Part shown: piece after piece, positions 29,851-41,217 of the stretch
Numbering within the stretch: position 1 is the first letter of the stretch
Layout of the letters: every line of letters starts with the position of its first letter
Source of the DNA: Hypsibius dujardini
Taxonomy: Eukaryota; Tardigrada; Eutardigrada; Parachela; Hypsibiidae
Length of the DNA: 48,188 nucleotides
Reading direction: 5' to 3'
Assembly: GCA_001579985.1 (NCBI GenBank)
Contig: LRSR01008344.1
Location: 1-48,188, forward strand
Program-made: the position numbers and the translations under genes
Notes under the pieces: model-generated
The model's input: the letters and a program-made list of their open reading frames with translations, nothing else
Told to the model about the DNA's origin: nothing
The model's database searches: none

Positions 29851-31850
29851 GGAGAGTGCCTTGCGCAGTTTTAGAGTTAGAATAATATTGGCTAATGGGG
29901 AGAGGCACATCTCCTTCCTCAGGTAGAAAGTTGAAAAAGTCGGACATGGTTTATGAAAACGAAGAGAGAAAGGAAAAAACTTACACTTTTCTTTATGGGA
30001 AAAAGAGCATTCTCGCAGAAAAAAAACAAGATTCTGCAACAACTTTTGTTTTTCCAATAATGGAATTTCCGTTTCCGCGACGTTGTTTATGACTTTCGAA
30101 GAAGTAGCCTATCTGATCCACTATTCTTTTGTCTTCAATACATCAAAAAAACTCCTCACCCTCCTGTCATGCGTTGCAAGTAGAATTGCTGCGTGTTAGA
30201 CACCCTGTGACTTGCTTAGGACCTCAAACACATTATTCGTAAACGCCTCCATATCAAATTCATGTTTGTCGCCTGCCATAAACAGAAACACAGAAATTTA
30301 GATAGCGACAAATTTGTTTGGGATGGGTAGGAAAACCTTTCAAAAACGTTTTGAAGTAAACTGGAATTATTATATTTTCCCCACCACCTTTAATACCATC
30401 AGAAAAAATATGGTGTATCTCCCGGGCAGTACTCTTCGTCACGTGTTGTCTCAATGCAAACCATCATTGCCATTGTTACTATCGACATGATTACTCAGCA
30501 TATTGCCGTAACAAAAAGTCATACAGTAAAAGTCCCCTTATTTTGCGTTCGTTATAGGTGCGTTTCTATTTCGTGCCTCGTCTCGGAACAGTTTCGTTCT
30601 GGAGCAACCGTGTTCAAACACGCGTGTGACGCACGCAAAACAAGACAACATTTACTGTACTGTTGCTGATCCAATTGTTGTTGATTATATGCCACTTTTG
30701 GAAATACCACTATCGACGAATGCGTGTTACGCTAAAAAATATGCACACTACCATCATTCTAATGATTTTCGTTGGAGGGTTTGTAAGAGTCCAAAACGAC
30801 ATTATGAAATTCAAAAACATGTTTGACCGAGTCGCTGTGAAACCTATCCAACCAATTGATCCCGTGAGCTCCTCTTGTTCAACCAATAACAGGCTCAGGA
30901 TAAATGTCCTTTCCGCCCTTCATGGAAGCTTCATGGAAGCTTTTTCAGAACGGAAGTTTTCGAGGCTGCAGTATTTCCCCTCGATAAAACAAATTCATTC
31001 TTGCCATGATCAACGATGATATAATATTAAATAACTGTCTGACTGAACATGAAAGCAGTAGAGAGCGAGTCATTTTATTCTTTTTCAAACTGCAGGCAAC
31101 ACGCTGCTTACATGACGAAAAATTCCTGTAGATAGTAAATTACTTGCCCATATCAGTTCCCTAATTTTGGTATGGTAACAAATTACCATAGGGTAGGTGT
31201 AAGTTTTCTTGTGAGTCCAAAACGTAACTGTAATCTGACGCTTTTGGTGTTTGTGTACGCACGATGACGAGAACCGGAACAGTACCATCCCTTTCGAGCA
31301 AGCCTAATACACTGCTCTTTGCACGGCTAAATTGCAGCCATGTTTGAACAAGGTTAAAAACAAAAATCCAAGAGAACGATGATCTAGAAGTTTGTTACAT
31401 TTTAGCGGAGTGGTATTCATTTTAGCGATTGTTGGGCAAGTGAAAATAAAAACTAGTACATTTCATAGACAAATTCTATTTCTGGGGCCTACTTATTTAT
31501 AGTTGTTGCATAACAGTGTGGTGATGATGCCAACCAGCCAAAGTGATGATTGGAATTTCAGACAGTTTTTTCGTGAAAATTAGCAGAGTCCACCAAGAAC
31601 ACGAATCGGGTGAAACCGAATAGCACCTAATTAAAAGTCGGGGATTTCGTAGAAAGGGTCGATATTTTGAAATGATTTGCTTAGCAGTTGTATAATTTTG
31701 TAGATGAAGTTCCGGTTTTTAGAGGATTTAGGCGGACTTCAACAGACACTCGAGGGATGAGATTTTTGTCTTGGTTGGTGATGTCACTAATTACCTTTCC
31801 GCTCAATTAAACCCATTCATTCCGGTAAACAGGGACCTCCGATTTTGCTA
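29851..31850. other. No gene recognised
   Basis: Short frames on both strands (for example 30,663-31,019 + and 31,288-31,085 -) have no recognisable domains. The sequence is AT-rich and lacks obvious repeats. Confidence 0.4.
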
Positions 31851-31855
31851 TCCAG

Positions 31856-32142
31856 TGTTGGACCACGCCCAACAAGTCCTCATATCCAATCATTATAGCT
31901 CTCTAACTCACAAGTACCTTGCTATCTACCCTATTAACCGTATTCTGCTGTTACAGCTTGTATGTAATTGTGATGTTTGTGCTATTCACTATCAATTCAA
32001 TAGTTAACACTTTACTATATAATCATATGTTTTATTAGTTTTAGAGGCAGTTCCTCTTTCCTTTCTTCAAGTTTTCTTCTCTATCTATCCTTACATTAAG
32101 TCTAATAAACTTGTTACCTATCCAACTTCCTGTTGGTAGACC
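31856..32142 (+). repeat. 5' LTR of Gypsy copy 2
   Basis: It starts TGTTGGACC and ends near CTGTTGGTAGACC. Internal blocks shared with the 3' LTR are TGTAATTGTGATGTTTGTGC, TATGTTTTATTAGTTTTAGA and AACTTGTTACCTATCCAACT. An AATAAA lies at 32,104-32,109. Confidence 0.75.
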
Positions 32143-32442
32143 TAACAATTGATTCCGAATAGCAGTGGCGACTAGATAAGGGAGTGCACGCCCAGTCTAG
32201 CTTGGGGAGAGACCTTTAGCAGCAATCGCACCAGTTTTTGGAGCTCTCCTGTTTTCCTCACCGTTTGAAGGTACGAGTACTGTTATATACCGCGACGAGT
32301 AGGCTGCCAGTTCGCTTTACGGAGTTGGGCTCGAGAGTTGGTTGTAATTACTACTCATTGCTTTTGACGGGTGGTGTTAACAATGTACCAAGAGATTTCT
32401 GGAAAAAAAATTTGTAACGGGAAGAAAGGGCGTCATCCCAGA

Positions 32443-33180
32443 ATGCCAAGTGACAACGAAACGGATAGTGAAAGCAGCGGAAACGGCGGACGCGCACAGC
32501 AGCGGCAACAGCAGCGTTCTGCACCGCCATTGGCATCAACCTCGACGGCCGCCACAACCCAGGGGGGAATCACAGTCAAAATAATTGCAAACGCGGTGGT
32601 CACCCAGCAAAGTCAGATGGTGATTAATAGACCTGTTCCGTGACGTGACCATGATAGCTCCGACAACACCTCAAGATTTTCTGATCAAGTCCGAAAAAGC
32701 CATCGACATGGAAATCCGGGTGCAAAAGAAACCGCAGAGCTCGCGAGTAGAAGTTTTGCCGAACGCTATTATCGACCCTATCAGCCTGCACGGTGAGCAG
32801 CGACAAAACCGTAGAAACTATCGCGGAAATCATTTTGACCCAAATTACCAAAAAACAAAAGGGCGCTCTGGGCAACACAATGGTGGAGAAAGATTTCGCG
32901 TCTATGACAACAGATTTCCATCTTATCAGCCGGAAAATTACAAGCCGAAAACAGGTTGGGGGAGTGACCGCCAGCAAAACAGATTTGAGGTACAACGAAG
33001 TGGATACGGGCCGAACGATTGTGAGCGGCATGACCAATGGCAGGCGCCGAGAGGTCATGGCCGAGGAGTTTAGCCGAAGCAAAACGGTAGCGGGTGTTTT
33101 CAAAATAGACCAGTTTCAAAGGATGTCTAAATATACGGATGTGATACGTCTAAAACACCCATACAAGAGACCACAGGACC
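32443..33180 (+). pseudogene. Gypsy gag, copy 2
   Basis: From ATG 32,443 the frame reads MPSDNETDSESSGNGGRAQQ and is almost the same as copy 1. A following frame (to about 33,073) is basic and Gln/Asn/Gly-rich, with NRRNYRGNHFDPNYQKTKGR and NYKPKTGWGSDRQQN, typical of an RNA-binding gag tail. Stops and frame changes separate the parts, and the capsid core seen in copy 1 is reduced here. Confidence 0.55.
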
Positions 33181-33185
33181 GGTGA

Positions 33186-34343
33186 GTGAAAACCTCTCAA
33201 ATTCCACGAAAACAGGATCAGAAGTCGACCAGCCGGTGGAGGCCAGCCCGCGCGACAGAAATTCTAGCAATTTCAGAAGTAGAGATGGAGGACGTTCACA
33301 GGAACCAGAAATCGGGAGTCGGGAGTCACTCGGTGGAGGGCAATGAGAGACGAGGGCAGAATCCCCCAGGCGGGAAGGACCCAGCAGAGAGCACTGAAAA
33401 CACCTTGAAAGCGATCTCTACCACCATGGAATACGTCGACCTATCAGACCTGTTTGCAGTGATGCAAACGGTTGAAAAAGAATGTCAGACCGAAAAAGAC
33501 AAAGTTTGTTGTCGTTGTCAAGGGTCTGGGCACAAAGCACGAAACTGCAGACGAAAACCCAATGTTAAACCAAGAAACAGGAATACCGGGGATGTGTCGA
33601 TCATCAGCGACGGCATGTTTTCAATACAAAACTACCAGGAAAATCGACCGATTTTGGATTTGCAAATTGAGGGATACCCGGCGAAGCGCTTGTGGTCACG
33701 TGTATCAACCGTATCCTCAGAGGTCATCAGAGAGTTGAGGTTATAACATCTGGTAAACCTGTTTCAAAGGTTTCAGCTACGGAATGCGACGGGGCACCAA
33801 GTGATGAGTGAAGGAGCAATACAACTGAAAGTGGATACATTTGGCCGACAAGCAACCCTTTTGGTACAAGTTTTTCGAGACATGCCCGGACAGTTAGACA
33901 TGATTCTTGGATGCCCGGATACGCGCCGGATTTTGGATCAACCATGCAAAGGACAACTTGGAGGATTTTCAAAAAACCTCTATTCTAGCATGCGAGAAGC
34001 ATGCAGAACGGCAGAGAAGGAGGACATCTTAGACCTATCACGGCTGGAAAAGCCTTTCTCATTTATGTTTCCTAAAGTGGTTTTGTTCTTGAGTTCTACC
34101 TTGCCGGGAGGGAATGACATCAAGAAGCCCAAGCCCGAATGCCCCTGCGAATACATGTCGGAATCAGAATATGAAAATGTGCGGCGTAGTGACGTGTGCA
34201 TCGAAGCCATGAAGACATGCAAGGAAATTCCACATTTCACATGCGACTGCGGAAACTGTTTTATGGGCAAATCTCTCTCGTTAGCACATGGAAGGATCTG
34301 CCAAGAAGCCATTTGTATGCCCAGTCAGGGGATGCTTCATTGA
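33186..34343 (+). pseudogene. Gypsy copy 2 zinc knuckle and protease-like region
   Basis: The first frame (33,186-33,746) has a canonical CCHC knuckle, VCCRCQGSGHKARNCRRK (about 33,505-33,552), followed by RPILDLQIEGYPAKRL, where a retropepsin would begin. An Asp-Thr/Ser-Gly active-site triad is not seen. After a break, 33,801-34,343 reads QLDMILGCPDTRRIL, like the ILG motif near the end of retropepsin domains, then a Cys-rich stretch (CPCEYMSESEY, HFTCDCGNCF) that I do not recognise. Confidence 0.5.
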
Positions 34344-34344
34344 T

Positions 34345-34560
34345 GCCGGATGGTAGGACGAACGGACCGACAAACGGACCGACGGAAGGATACAAGATAC
34401 GGCAGAACAAACCGACGGACGCATGACGGACAAACGGACCGAAAAATGGACCGAAAAATGGACCGACGGAAGCATCCAAGATACAGCAGAACACACCGAT
34501 GGACGGACCGTCGAGAGAATGACAGATGGACCGTCAAAGAGAATGACGGATGGGCCGTCG
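34345..34560. repeat. ACGGACCGA-type minisatellite inside Gypsy copy 2
   Basis: Degenerate units such as ACGGACCGACAA, ACGGACCGACGG and AATGGACCGAAA repeat every 12 bases or so. The tract is open on both strands and gives low-complexity peptides, which should not be called genes. Confidence 0.8.
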
Positions 34561-35687
34561 AAGAAGATGACAGACTGACTGGAAAGCGGAACTGAAAACT
34601 CATTCTCAACACATGTGCTTTTATAAGGCACAAACCCGGAAGTACTCTTTGATAAATACAGGTCTACTGGGGGTGTTACGTCACCCGAAGCTAGGACAGC
34701 ACAACCTGATGCGCACTCAACGCAGGCAAACTTGACGAAATGCCACTTGAGCGGCGAGCTTACTGGGCGCTGAAGAACAAGTGGGCGAATAAGCACAGAT
34801 ACGACAGACTCAACAAGTGCGAACGGGCGAGTACGGTTGCACGAACAACTTCCACTAGTCCGGCCACCGGTCCAAGTCAGCACTTCACAAGCAGCAGTTT
34901 GTTCACTCACTGAAGGATCACGACCGCAACGGCGAACGACTATAAAGGCGAAATACCGGCGAGCGATCGTTAGTTGAGAGACTTTTTTTTGTCGCGGCAA
35001 TCAATGCCACGCTACCCGCAGTCACAGTACTGTTTTTTTTTCCAACTGTATGCCACGCTGTCGACACTGAATGAACGACAACAGGAGACACATTTTGGCA
35101 TCACCAGGTCCGCCGGTGGACAGCACTGCGATGATCCAGACCAGTTAAAGTCGGTGGGGTCACCTCCCCAACAACACTCGGTAAGCGATTCTGATTTCAG
35201 TTTAAGTAATCTTGTAATCTAATCTGCGGCTCGACACGGCAACGTCGTCGCGGCAGAGTTTATCGACCCGCTGACCTTGGTCGCACCGGACGGGAACGAC
35301 GCAACGGGAAGCCATTCGGGGACCTCCACAATGTTATTTCCGGGGACCTTAATATCGGAGGGAAACGAGGCGCGATTCCGACGCAAAATTCAGCGTCTTT
35401 TGCCGCCCGGATTTACGTAGAGCGACTGTTTGCTGTATTGTACCAAGCAACGCGAGCCGCATTTAGTAATTTTGGTGGGCCAGGTAGACAGCGCGACGTT
35501 TCAGATGATCGTCGGGCCGCCTACTAGTGCACCGACAACCACTGCAACCGGCGCTCAAGGACCACTCAACTTTACCGTTGGGGGTCCTTATCGGAGGCCT
35601 ACGCGTCGCCCATGAAAAACCCGGCGCCGCAGAAATAGATGTAGAGTGCAATCATGCGCGGTCGTTGTTTTTCCGGTGGAGGGCAGT
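34561..35687 (+). other. 3' part of Gypsy copy 2, unidentified
   Basis: It contains short frames such as 34,974-35,222 and 35,430-35,615. A block ATCAATGCCACGCTACCC (34,999-35,016) has a counterpart at 24,836-24,853 in copy 1. No integrase motif was recognised. Confidence 0.35.
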
Positions 35688-35956
35688 TGTTGGACCAAAC
35701 CCAACAAATCATTAACTCAAAAGTACCTTGCTTAGGTATTGAGTCTATTAACCCTATTCTACTGCTACAGCTATTTACTTTTATGTAATTGTGATGTTTG
35801 TGCTATCAATTATCACTTCTATAGTTAATCGTATGTTTTATTAGTTTTAGAGGCAGTTGTACTTCCTCTTTCATTTCTTTAAGTTTTCTTCTCTACCTAT
35901 CCCTACGTTCAGTCTAATAAACTTGTTACCTATCCAACTTCCTCTGTTGGTAGACC
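35688..35956 (+). repeat. 3' LTR of Gypsy copy 2
   Basis: It starts TGTTGGACC, carries the same internal blocks as the 5' LTR, and has AATAAA at 35,916-35,921. It ends near CTGTTGGTAGACC. Confidence 0.75.
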
Positions 35957-36917
35957 AGTGTTGGAGTTGTGAGTATCAAAATGTCAGGGAGCAACCATTT
36001 ACCAGCCGCTAGAGGTCAGTTGATTCTCGGCTGCTGCTTTGCTGTACGTTACTAAAGCCTCTATGTAAACCCTGTAACCATAGGTGACGGCGGTGTCCGA
36101 AATCGTTCGATTGTTAAGCTTGGCAGCTTCGGAAAACCGAGTGGGCAATGAAGTTGACAGAAGTAATTTAGACGGTGGCGTCGAGTTTGTATATGTTTGT
36201 TCGGTTAGTTTTCTCTTTTTGATACTTAAGTTAAACTCGAAAGAAATTTCCGGCATTGAAATGAGGGCAACCGCGGATGCGGGAACGAGAAAAGGAATCT
36301 CCCCCCCCCCCGCTAGGGCATTTTCGGTCATTGCATTTGTGGGCCCAAATCACTCATCCTCTACTCGATCACGATAAACAAATGATGAAAAAAAATGGGG
36401 CAACAGTGTCACCAACAGGCGTCATTAAGCTGAGACACGCTCTGGTCCAGCATCATGAGTGCCTCACGGGGCATCATTCATCGGATGGGGCTTCATTGGA
36501 TCGTTTGGGGTCCCTGAAGCGCGGCAACTCAGCCGATATCTTCTGTTCCTTCAACGCCTTCTCATTATCCCATCAAATAACCATTTGAATGTGGATGCCG
36601 CCGCGTTACTGGTTTCCATTCGATACCACCAGTCCCTCACCCGTCCGAAGACGTTGTTCTCCGTCCAAATAAAGCGGTCCACGAAACCCTCGAAACGCTG
36701 GCAAAAGGCCTCGATCATCTGCACCGAAACGTGCACACCGTGAATTTTCTCTGCAGCAAATGGATCAAAAAAATCAAAAATTATCGAGCCTGAAAGACCT
36801 GTTTAAATGCTTACAAAGTTCGTTGACTTTGTCCTTCAATTTTGAACTTGAACGTGGGAGTGGTCCTCAAACGTTTCCGCCAAACACGGTTGTGTTTGCG
36901 GTCGTTCACCGGACATC
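35957..36917. other. No gene recognised; one minus-strand frame of interest
   Basis: A minus-strand frame at 36,736-36,551 reads VQMIEAFCQRFEGFVDRFIW then GRVRDWWYRMETSN and has a protein-like composition, but I cannot assign it. A run of ten or more C lies at 36,301-36,311. Confidence 0.35.
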
Positions 36918-39038
36918 TCATGCGGCTGTGCACAAGCAAGCAACTCCAACCAGTCGTCGTTCTGTGTCAGGGTGACGAAACGAGCAGGTTCTCCTAAAAG
37001 CTTGGCCAGAGCTTTTAGGTCGAGACATTTGGTAAACGTGAATGGCAGGCAGGTTGGCAGGCAGGTTGGCATGCATGTTCTTTCCGAAGCGTTTGTAAGG
37101 ATCCCGATCCCAAGGAATAAGCAGATCGGCGACCTTGACGGTGTTCATGTTATAGTTGAGGATCTGCTCCTTATCGGTTTGGTAAAAACTCTACGCATGC
37201 TCACTACGGAAAGCTGGATGGAGATGAAACATTGAACGACGTCATGTCTCAAATCAGCGTAAAAAAATAAACTAATTATTACCATCAGCAGTCGGTATTT
37301 TACGTAATTGCGACGACTCCAGCCAGCTGCAGCAGCAGTTTATCTGTTAAATTCTACCGGTACCCTGCCAGAAGAAGACCTTTTCCTCCAGATACTTTGA
37401 CCCGTAGGCAACTCGCACCATATCTGGCAAGCAGCTGTTTTTCCGACGCACAATGCTGTAGTTCACTTCATCTTTCGGGTGATCTGCTGCAGCGATTTCC
37501 CCATGCGGCGCAAGGCGCACCATCTCCTCAGCCGCCCCCCCCCGACCACATCAGCGGCACTCTTCTTCGGGTCGGCTGGGCGAGGTACAAAACTACCAAC
37601 TGTCTATTATAACAGGAAACAAATAATTTTCCGAATTCAACTCGAAAGATTAAAAGAGGCGCGCATCTTGACTAACTGAACTCCTTCATTCGAAACAAAT
37701 CGGTAGAGAGTCTCGCACTGCGCTTACAGACTTTTGAAGAGGTGGTTATACTCCCGGAGGAAACACAATGAGTTCATAATTGTGAGCTGGTCCACCGCGC
37801 TTTGCCTCATTCTCCGTTCATCACCCGCCTGCATGTCCTCCGTAATCGCAGCAGGCTCCTTCTCGAGTATGATGTCAAACATGTCCATGTAATGTTGAAT
37901 ACCTTGCGCCGGTGCTCGAAGGTTCTGCCCGACGCCTTCTTGATCGGCACAGAGAAGAGTCCGCATGGTTGAATCTGATCTTGAAAGTACCCATTAAGGC
38001 AGCGCATAGCCTAAGAAAAGAACCGTAAAAATTCCAATATAACCGAGGAAGCAAATTAACCTCACATTTGGTTCGGGACGTAGCTGCGCTCGGTCAAATC
38101 GGTGAAGTCGAACCACTTGAGCGGAGTGTCGACACTTGGAAGATCGAGAACCTTCTGGCAGACATAAAAAGTAGCAGATAGCCAACCTGCACCGCCACAT
38201 CAATTGACATCAACCAAATACGCCGCATCGTAATGCTGCTCAATCGGCACTGTTGACTTCAAGGTTTTGTCATCCTCAAGTGGTTGGTCTGACTGAAACG
38301 TGGCGACTCGACGGTGCTCCTTTTTGCGAATCATTCGAGAGCAGTTGAAGCAATCGGCCTCGAAGAGGGGACGTGTGGAGTTGGATATCGTGCCCATACT
38401 GCCAATACTTCATGATCATTCCTCCAGCCTCCTGCTAGAGGCTGGGTTGAAGGGATTGGAAGCGAACATATTTAAAGCTGTGTCGCTGGCCTACTACGTG
38501 CAATTAATAATCCCTTTTAACACTCAAGTTAACATCAAAAATGTGGAGACTAGTTCCTAACTGGTTGGCGGTGAAATCCGGGTATTTCGTTTGGAAAAAA
38601 CGGGTCACCAGTTTGAGGTAGTTCCTTTGGCCTCCGGCCCTTCCCTTATTTATGAATAAGGTGCGATTTAGCCTGTCCTATGCATCGGCTCTCTGTGTGC
38701 ACTCCAGAAGGAAGCTGTTGACATCAGGTTGCGATAAGAGAACAGGATTGTCGCCGGCAGAAAGTTGAGCGCACTTTTTGATGTCTGTCATAAAAACCAG
38801 TCCGAATGGAGTTGTCGGTCAGGACACACTCCGGATGAAATGGTCGAAAACGTCTCAGGACTTCAGGCCACACCTCACTGTTGCGTGGAACTGTAGCTGT
38901 CACTTCTGCCACCAAACTGCTGAGGCACTGCTTCGACTCGTTCGTCCACGCAGAATTTTGGAGTACTTTTTTCCGTTGGAGCTGAGTGATTACAACTACT
39001 CAATAAAATAAACGAAAATTTGAAACAAGAAAGCAGTT

Positions 39039-39299
39039 TCAATATAACCAAACCATACAGTCAATCGAAGTCGAAGCCGCCGGGTAGGAACTCGATATTC
39101 TTTCCCGTTCCCTGGAAAAGCTAAAATACCGTTTTAGCAGAGTGCCCGGCGCTTTCTGGAAATCCGGATAATAAAATTGGAACATCTCGAGCGATTTCAC
39201 TTTCAAAGCGTCGCCCTTCCATACTCTTCCTGCTTCCCGATAACAGTCGAAGAGAATCTGTTTCTGAATAGCAGTCCAAGCAAACGGCATGGGTTTCAA
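39039..39299 (-). pseudogene. Myb/SANT-like domain of the OTU element (copy C), uninterrupted
   Basis: The frame reads KPMPFAWTAIQKQILFDCYR, EAGRVWKGDALKVKSLEMFQ, FYYPDFQKAPGTLLKRYFSF and SRERERISSS before a stop. Conserved W, L/F, G and YPDF positions agree with copy B. The pattern resembles Myb/SANT-like trihelix DNA-binding domains. The frame is open for 86 codons. Confidence 0.5.
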
Positions 39300-39369
39300 C
39301 TTGGGGTTTGTAGGATCAGCCGGATCAAAAAAGTGGTGAACTGGGTAGCATCCGCCACAGCGGCAGTGA

Positions 39370-39594
39370 AGTTGGAATCGTCTGCGTCGTTGGCGGCGAA
39401 GTAATTGTTGTCAAAGATCATCATCACCATCAACCAATCTGGTCTGGTTTCGGGAGAGTGTTTGAGCTTTAACGTCCTCCCAACGGTCTTCAGTTCCGTA
39501 CAGCAACTTGGAAAGTGCCCTGAAAAAACAATTGCCGTCTGGTGTGCAGTTGTGGTGGATCAGCTGGCCAAGTTCATGCAAAATGAACTCCAGG
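39370..39594 (-). pseudogene. OTU-like protease N-terminus with intact DGNC motif (copy C)
   Basis: The minus-strand frame reads ILHELGQLIHHNCTPDGNCF then FRALSKLLYGTEDRWEDVKA. PDGNCFFRAL is the textbook catalytic Asp/Cys motif of OTU cysteine proteases, with the codons for DGNC at 39,539-39,528. This copy secures the family assignment of the more decayed copies A and B. The catalytic-His half is missing through the deletion that joins this block to the SANT-like block. Confidence 0.75.
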
Positions 39595-39639
39595 GGTTAT
39601 CAAGCTGTGACTATTCATCCAGTGCAGCAAGAGTATTCT

Positions 39640-40640
39640 AAACAATCATTCGAGCCTTCGAAGTTTTGACATGATTTCTATTTTGCTACTGTAAAGCGGT
39701 TACACCACCGATGCGCTGCCACCGATTCTTCGAGCACGCTTGATTGGAGTTTTTTTCTGGCGGTGAGTACTTTGTATTCGTTCAAGTACAGCGAAAGCCG
39801 ACGGATTTTACATTTCACTGCTTACAATTCTGATTGCGATCATTGCTGATCTCGCACCACTGGATGGCATTTTTCCAATCTCAACGGAAGCCGAATGTAC
39901 CATTTTTCGCGCATGCCGAAGCATGCTTTGACCAATAGTTACGCTGCGACACTAGGTCGGCCAATAACTGCTGTCAATACCATCGTGGAAAAAAATATCT
40001 GAACGGATTTGATGTCAGTTGTTTCGGGAGCATTGGAGACAAGATGAATCTCGCACTAGCCACTTACTCCGCATCGATAACCCTCAGTCATTCAACCGTG
40101 AAGCAGAAGCTTCACATTTTTGTTAATTAATGCCCAGAAATTTCTCTCCTAATATAGATGGCTAATATTGTACTTGCAGAATGAAATTTTCGTGAAAATC
40201 AGAAAATTGTGTTTAAATATTATTTTTTTGAATAATGAACAGTATTAAGTAAACACGATAAGTAGAAGTAATATTATTTATCAATTGTGAACTACTAATA
40301 CGACTACTACTGCTACTACTACTACTAACGCGACGTACTACCACATTTCTTCTAGCACGATGTCCTAGCAAAGCACATTTATTACTATTACTATTACTAG
40401 CACATTATTATTCCATACCGACATGAGTAACTTCGACCGGAATTAAAAAACTCGAAACGCTTTTAGTTTCGGCGTTGAATCGTGCATTTAACATGGTTTA
40501 AGATGTTTTTGGACATGTTTCTCGAAGATTCATATAAGTTGTTTCTTGTATTCACTGACGCACTGTAAAAAGATTTGAAAAAGTGGCAGTTCAAATATTA
40601 TTTTGTCAACGATAAACGGTAATAAAATGTTTTACCTCAC
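39640..40640. other. No gene recognised; CTA and ATT microsatellites
   Basis: A (CTA)n tract (CTACTACTGCTACTACTACT) lies at about 40,304-40,327 and an ATTACTATTACTATTACTA tract at about 40,380-40,400. The stretch is otherwise AT-rich. Confidence 0.5.
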
Positions 40641-40844
40641 AAGAGACCTTCTATGTGAATATCTCCCGGGGTGACCTTGATCGAAAAACTCAAAGCGCTA
40701 TAAATGTCTGTTATATGCAATAAGATAGGCAGGAATCCCGAATCTGTGACCAAGAAGGGATCGCAGAACCATTGGCGATTTTCGTAAAAATAAGCATGAA
40801 TAGTTGAATTCGGTGATAAAATTTTGTCAGGTAAAGAAAAATTC

Positions 40845-41170
40845 TGTCGGTTCAGTGAAATTTGTATTATATTGCGTAATACTTGACCCTTTGGGCTGTT
40901 ACATGGCATGATTACTGCAAAATTCAGAATCAAAACTGGTGACTTGTTTATTTTTGACGGAGTTCAGCTGGTTCAACAGTAGTTTAATTGGTTCAGTGAA
41001 CTCTTTTAATATTGCGCGATCGTTGACCGGTAGCGTCTTTGCTAAGCACTTATTCATGTGATATCACGGAAATCGGCTTCTGAGTCAGTAACTTTCTCAG
41101 GTGTGGTAGAGTTCGGCTGGTTCAGCGGTTCAGTAAAGTTTCTTAGTCATTGCGCAATACTTGACCGCTC
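40845..41170 (-). repeat. Dispersed ATTGCGCAAT repeat, three inverted units
   Basis: Three units with the order GGTTCAGTGAA, then ATTGCG.AAT or ATTGCGCGAT (40,871-40,880; 41,011-41,020; 41,149-41,158), then CTTGACC or GTTGACC, recur every 135-140 bp. This is the reverse complement of the arrangement at 7,855-8,160 and 15,470-15,545. Confidence 0.6.
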
Positions 41171-41177
41171 GGGTCCC

Positions 41178-41217
41178 GAAAACGGGTTGCAATGTCCAGA
41201 CATTGCAACCCGTTTTC
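41178..41217. repeat. Perfect 19-bp palindrome with 2-nt loop
   Basis: GAAAACGGGTTGCAATGTC (41,178-41,196), CA, then its exact reverse complement (41,199-41,217). It lies directly after the last ATTGCGCAAT repeat unit. It could be a hairpin RNA or cruciform, or the tip of a small repeat element. Confidence 0.95.

Larger units (their letters stand above)
31856..35956 (+). mobile_element. Ty3/Gypsy-type LTR retrotransposon, copy 2, internally deleted
   Basis: Two similar direct repeats (31,856-32,142 and 35,688-35,956) bound the element. Between them are a gag start matching copy 1 (32,389-32,562), a basic gag tail, a CCHC knuckle, a protease-like region, a minisatellite and unidentified sequence. 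No RT, RNase H or integrase could be found, so the element is non-autonomous or deleted. The LTRs differ by many substitutions and small indels, which points to an old insertion. CCAG occurs both just before the 5' LTR (31,852-31,855) and at 35,955-35,958, a possible target duplication if the LTR ends in GGTAGA. Confidence 0.7.
36918..39600 (-). mobile_element. Copy C of the OTU-domain repeat element (minus strand)
   Basis: Read right to left, the copy starts with the OTU N-terminus (39,594-39,370) and goes straight to the SANT-like block (39,299-39,039), so the second half of the OTU domain is deleted. It then follows copy B in order: WPEVLRR (38,915-38,724), a Myb-like KYPDFTANQLG block (about 38,600-38,550), HYDAAYLVDVN (about 38,245), FLGYALP and QIQPCGLFSVPIKKASGR (38,007-37,940), GDERR (37,830), VAYGSKYLE (about 37,400) and KVADLLIPWDRDPYKRFG (37,140-37,090). 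Frames are broken throughout. Confidence 0.6.

Noticed and set aside
32141-32210. tRNA primer-binding site after the 5' LTR of Gypsy copy 2
   Set aside because: TGGCGACTAG lies about 25 bases inside rather than directly after the LTR and I could not match it to a tRNA 3' end with confidence.
34261-35000. 239-codon minus-strand open frame across the Gypsy copy 2 minisatellite
   Set aside because: It is a translation of the ACGGACCGA repeat (VGPFVGPF-type peptides) and antisense to the element; no domain and no independent support.
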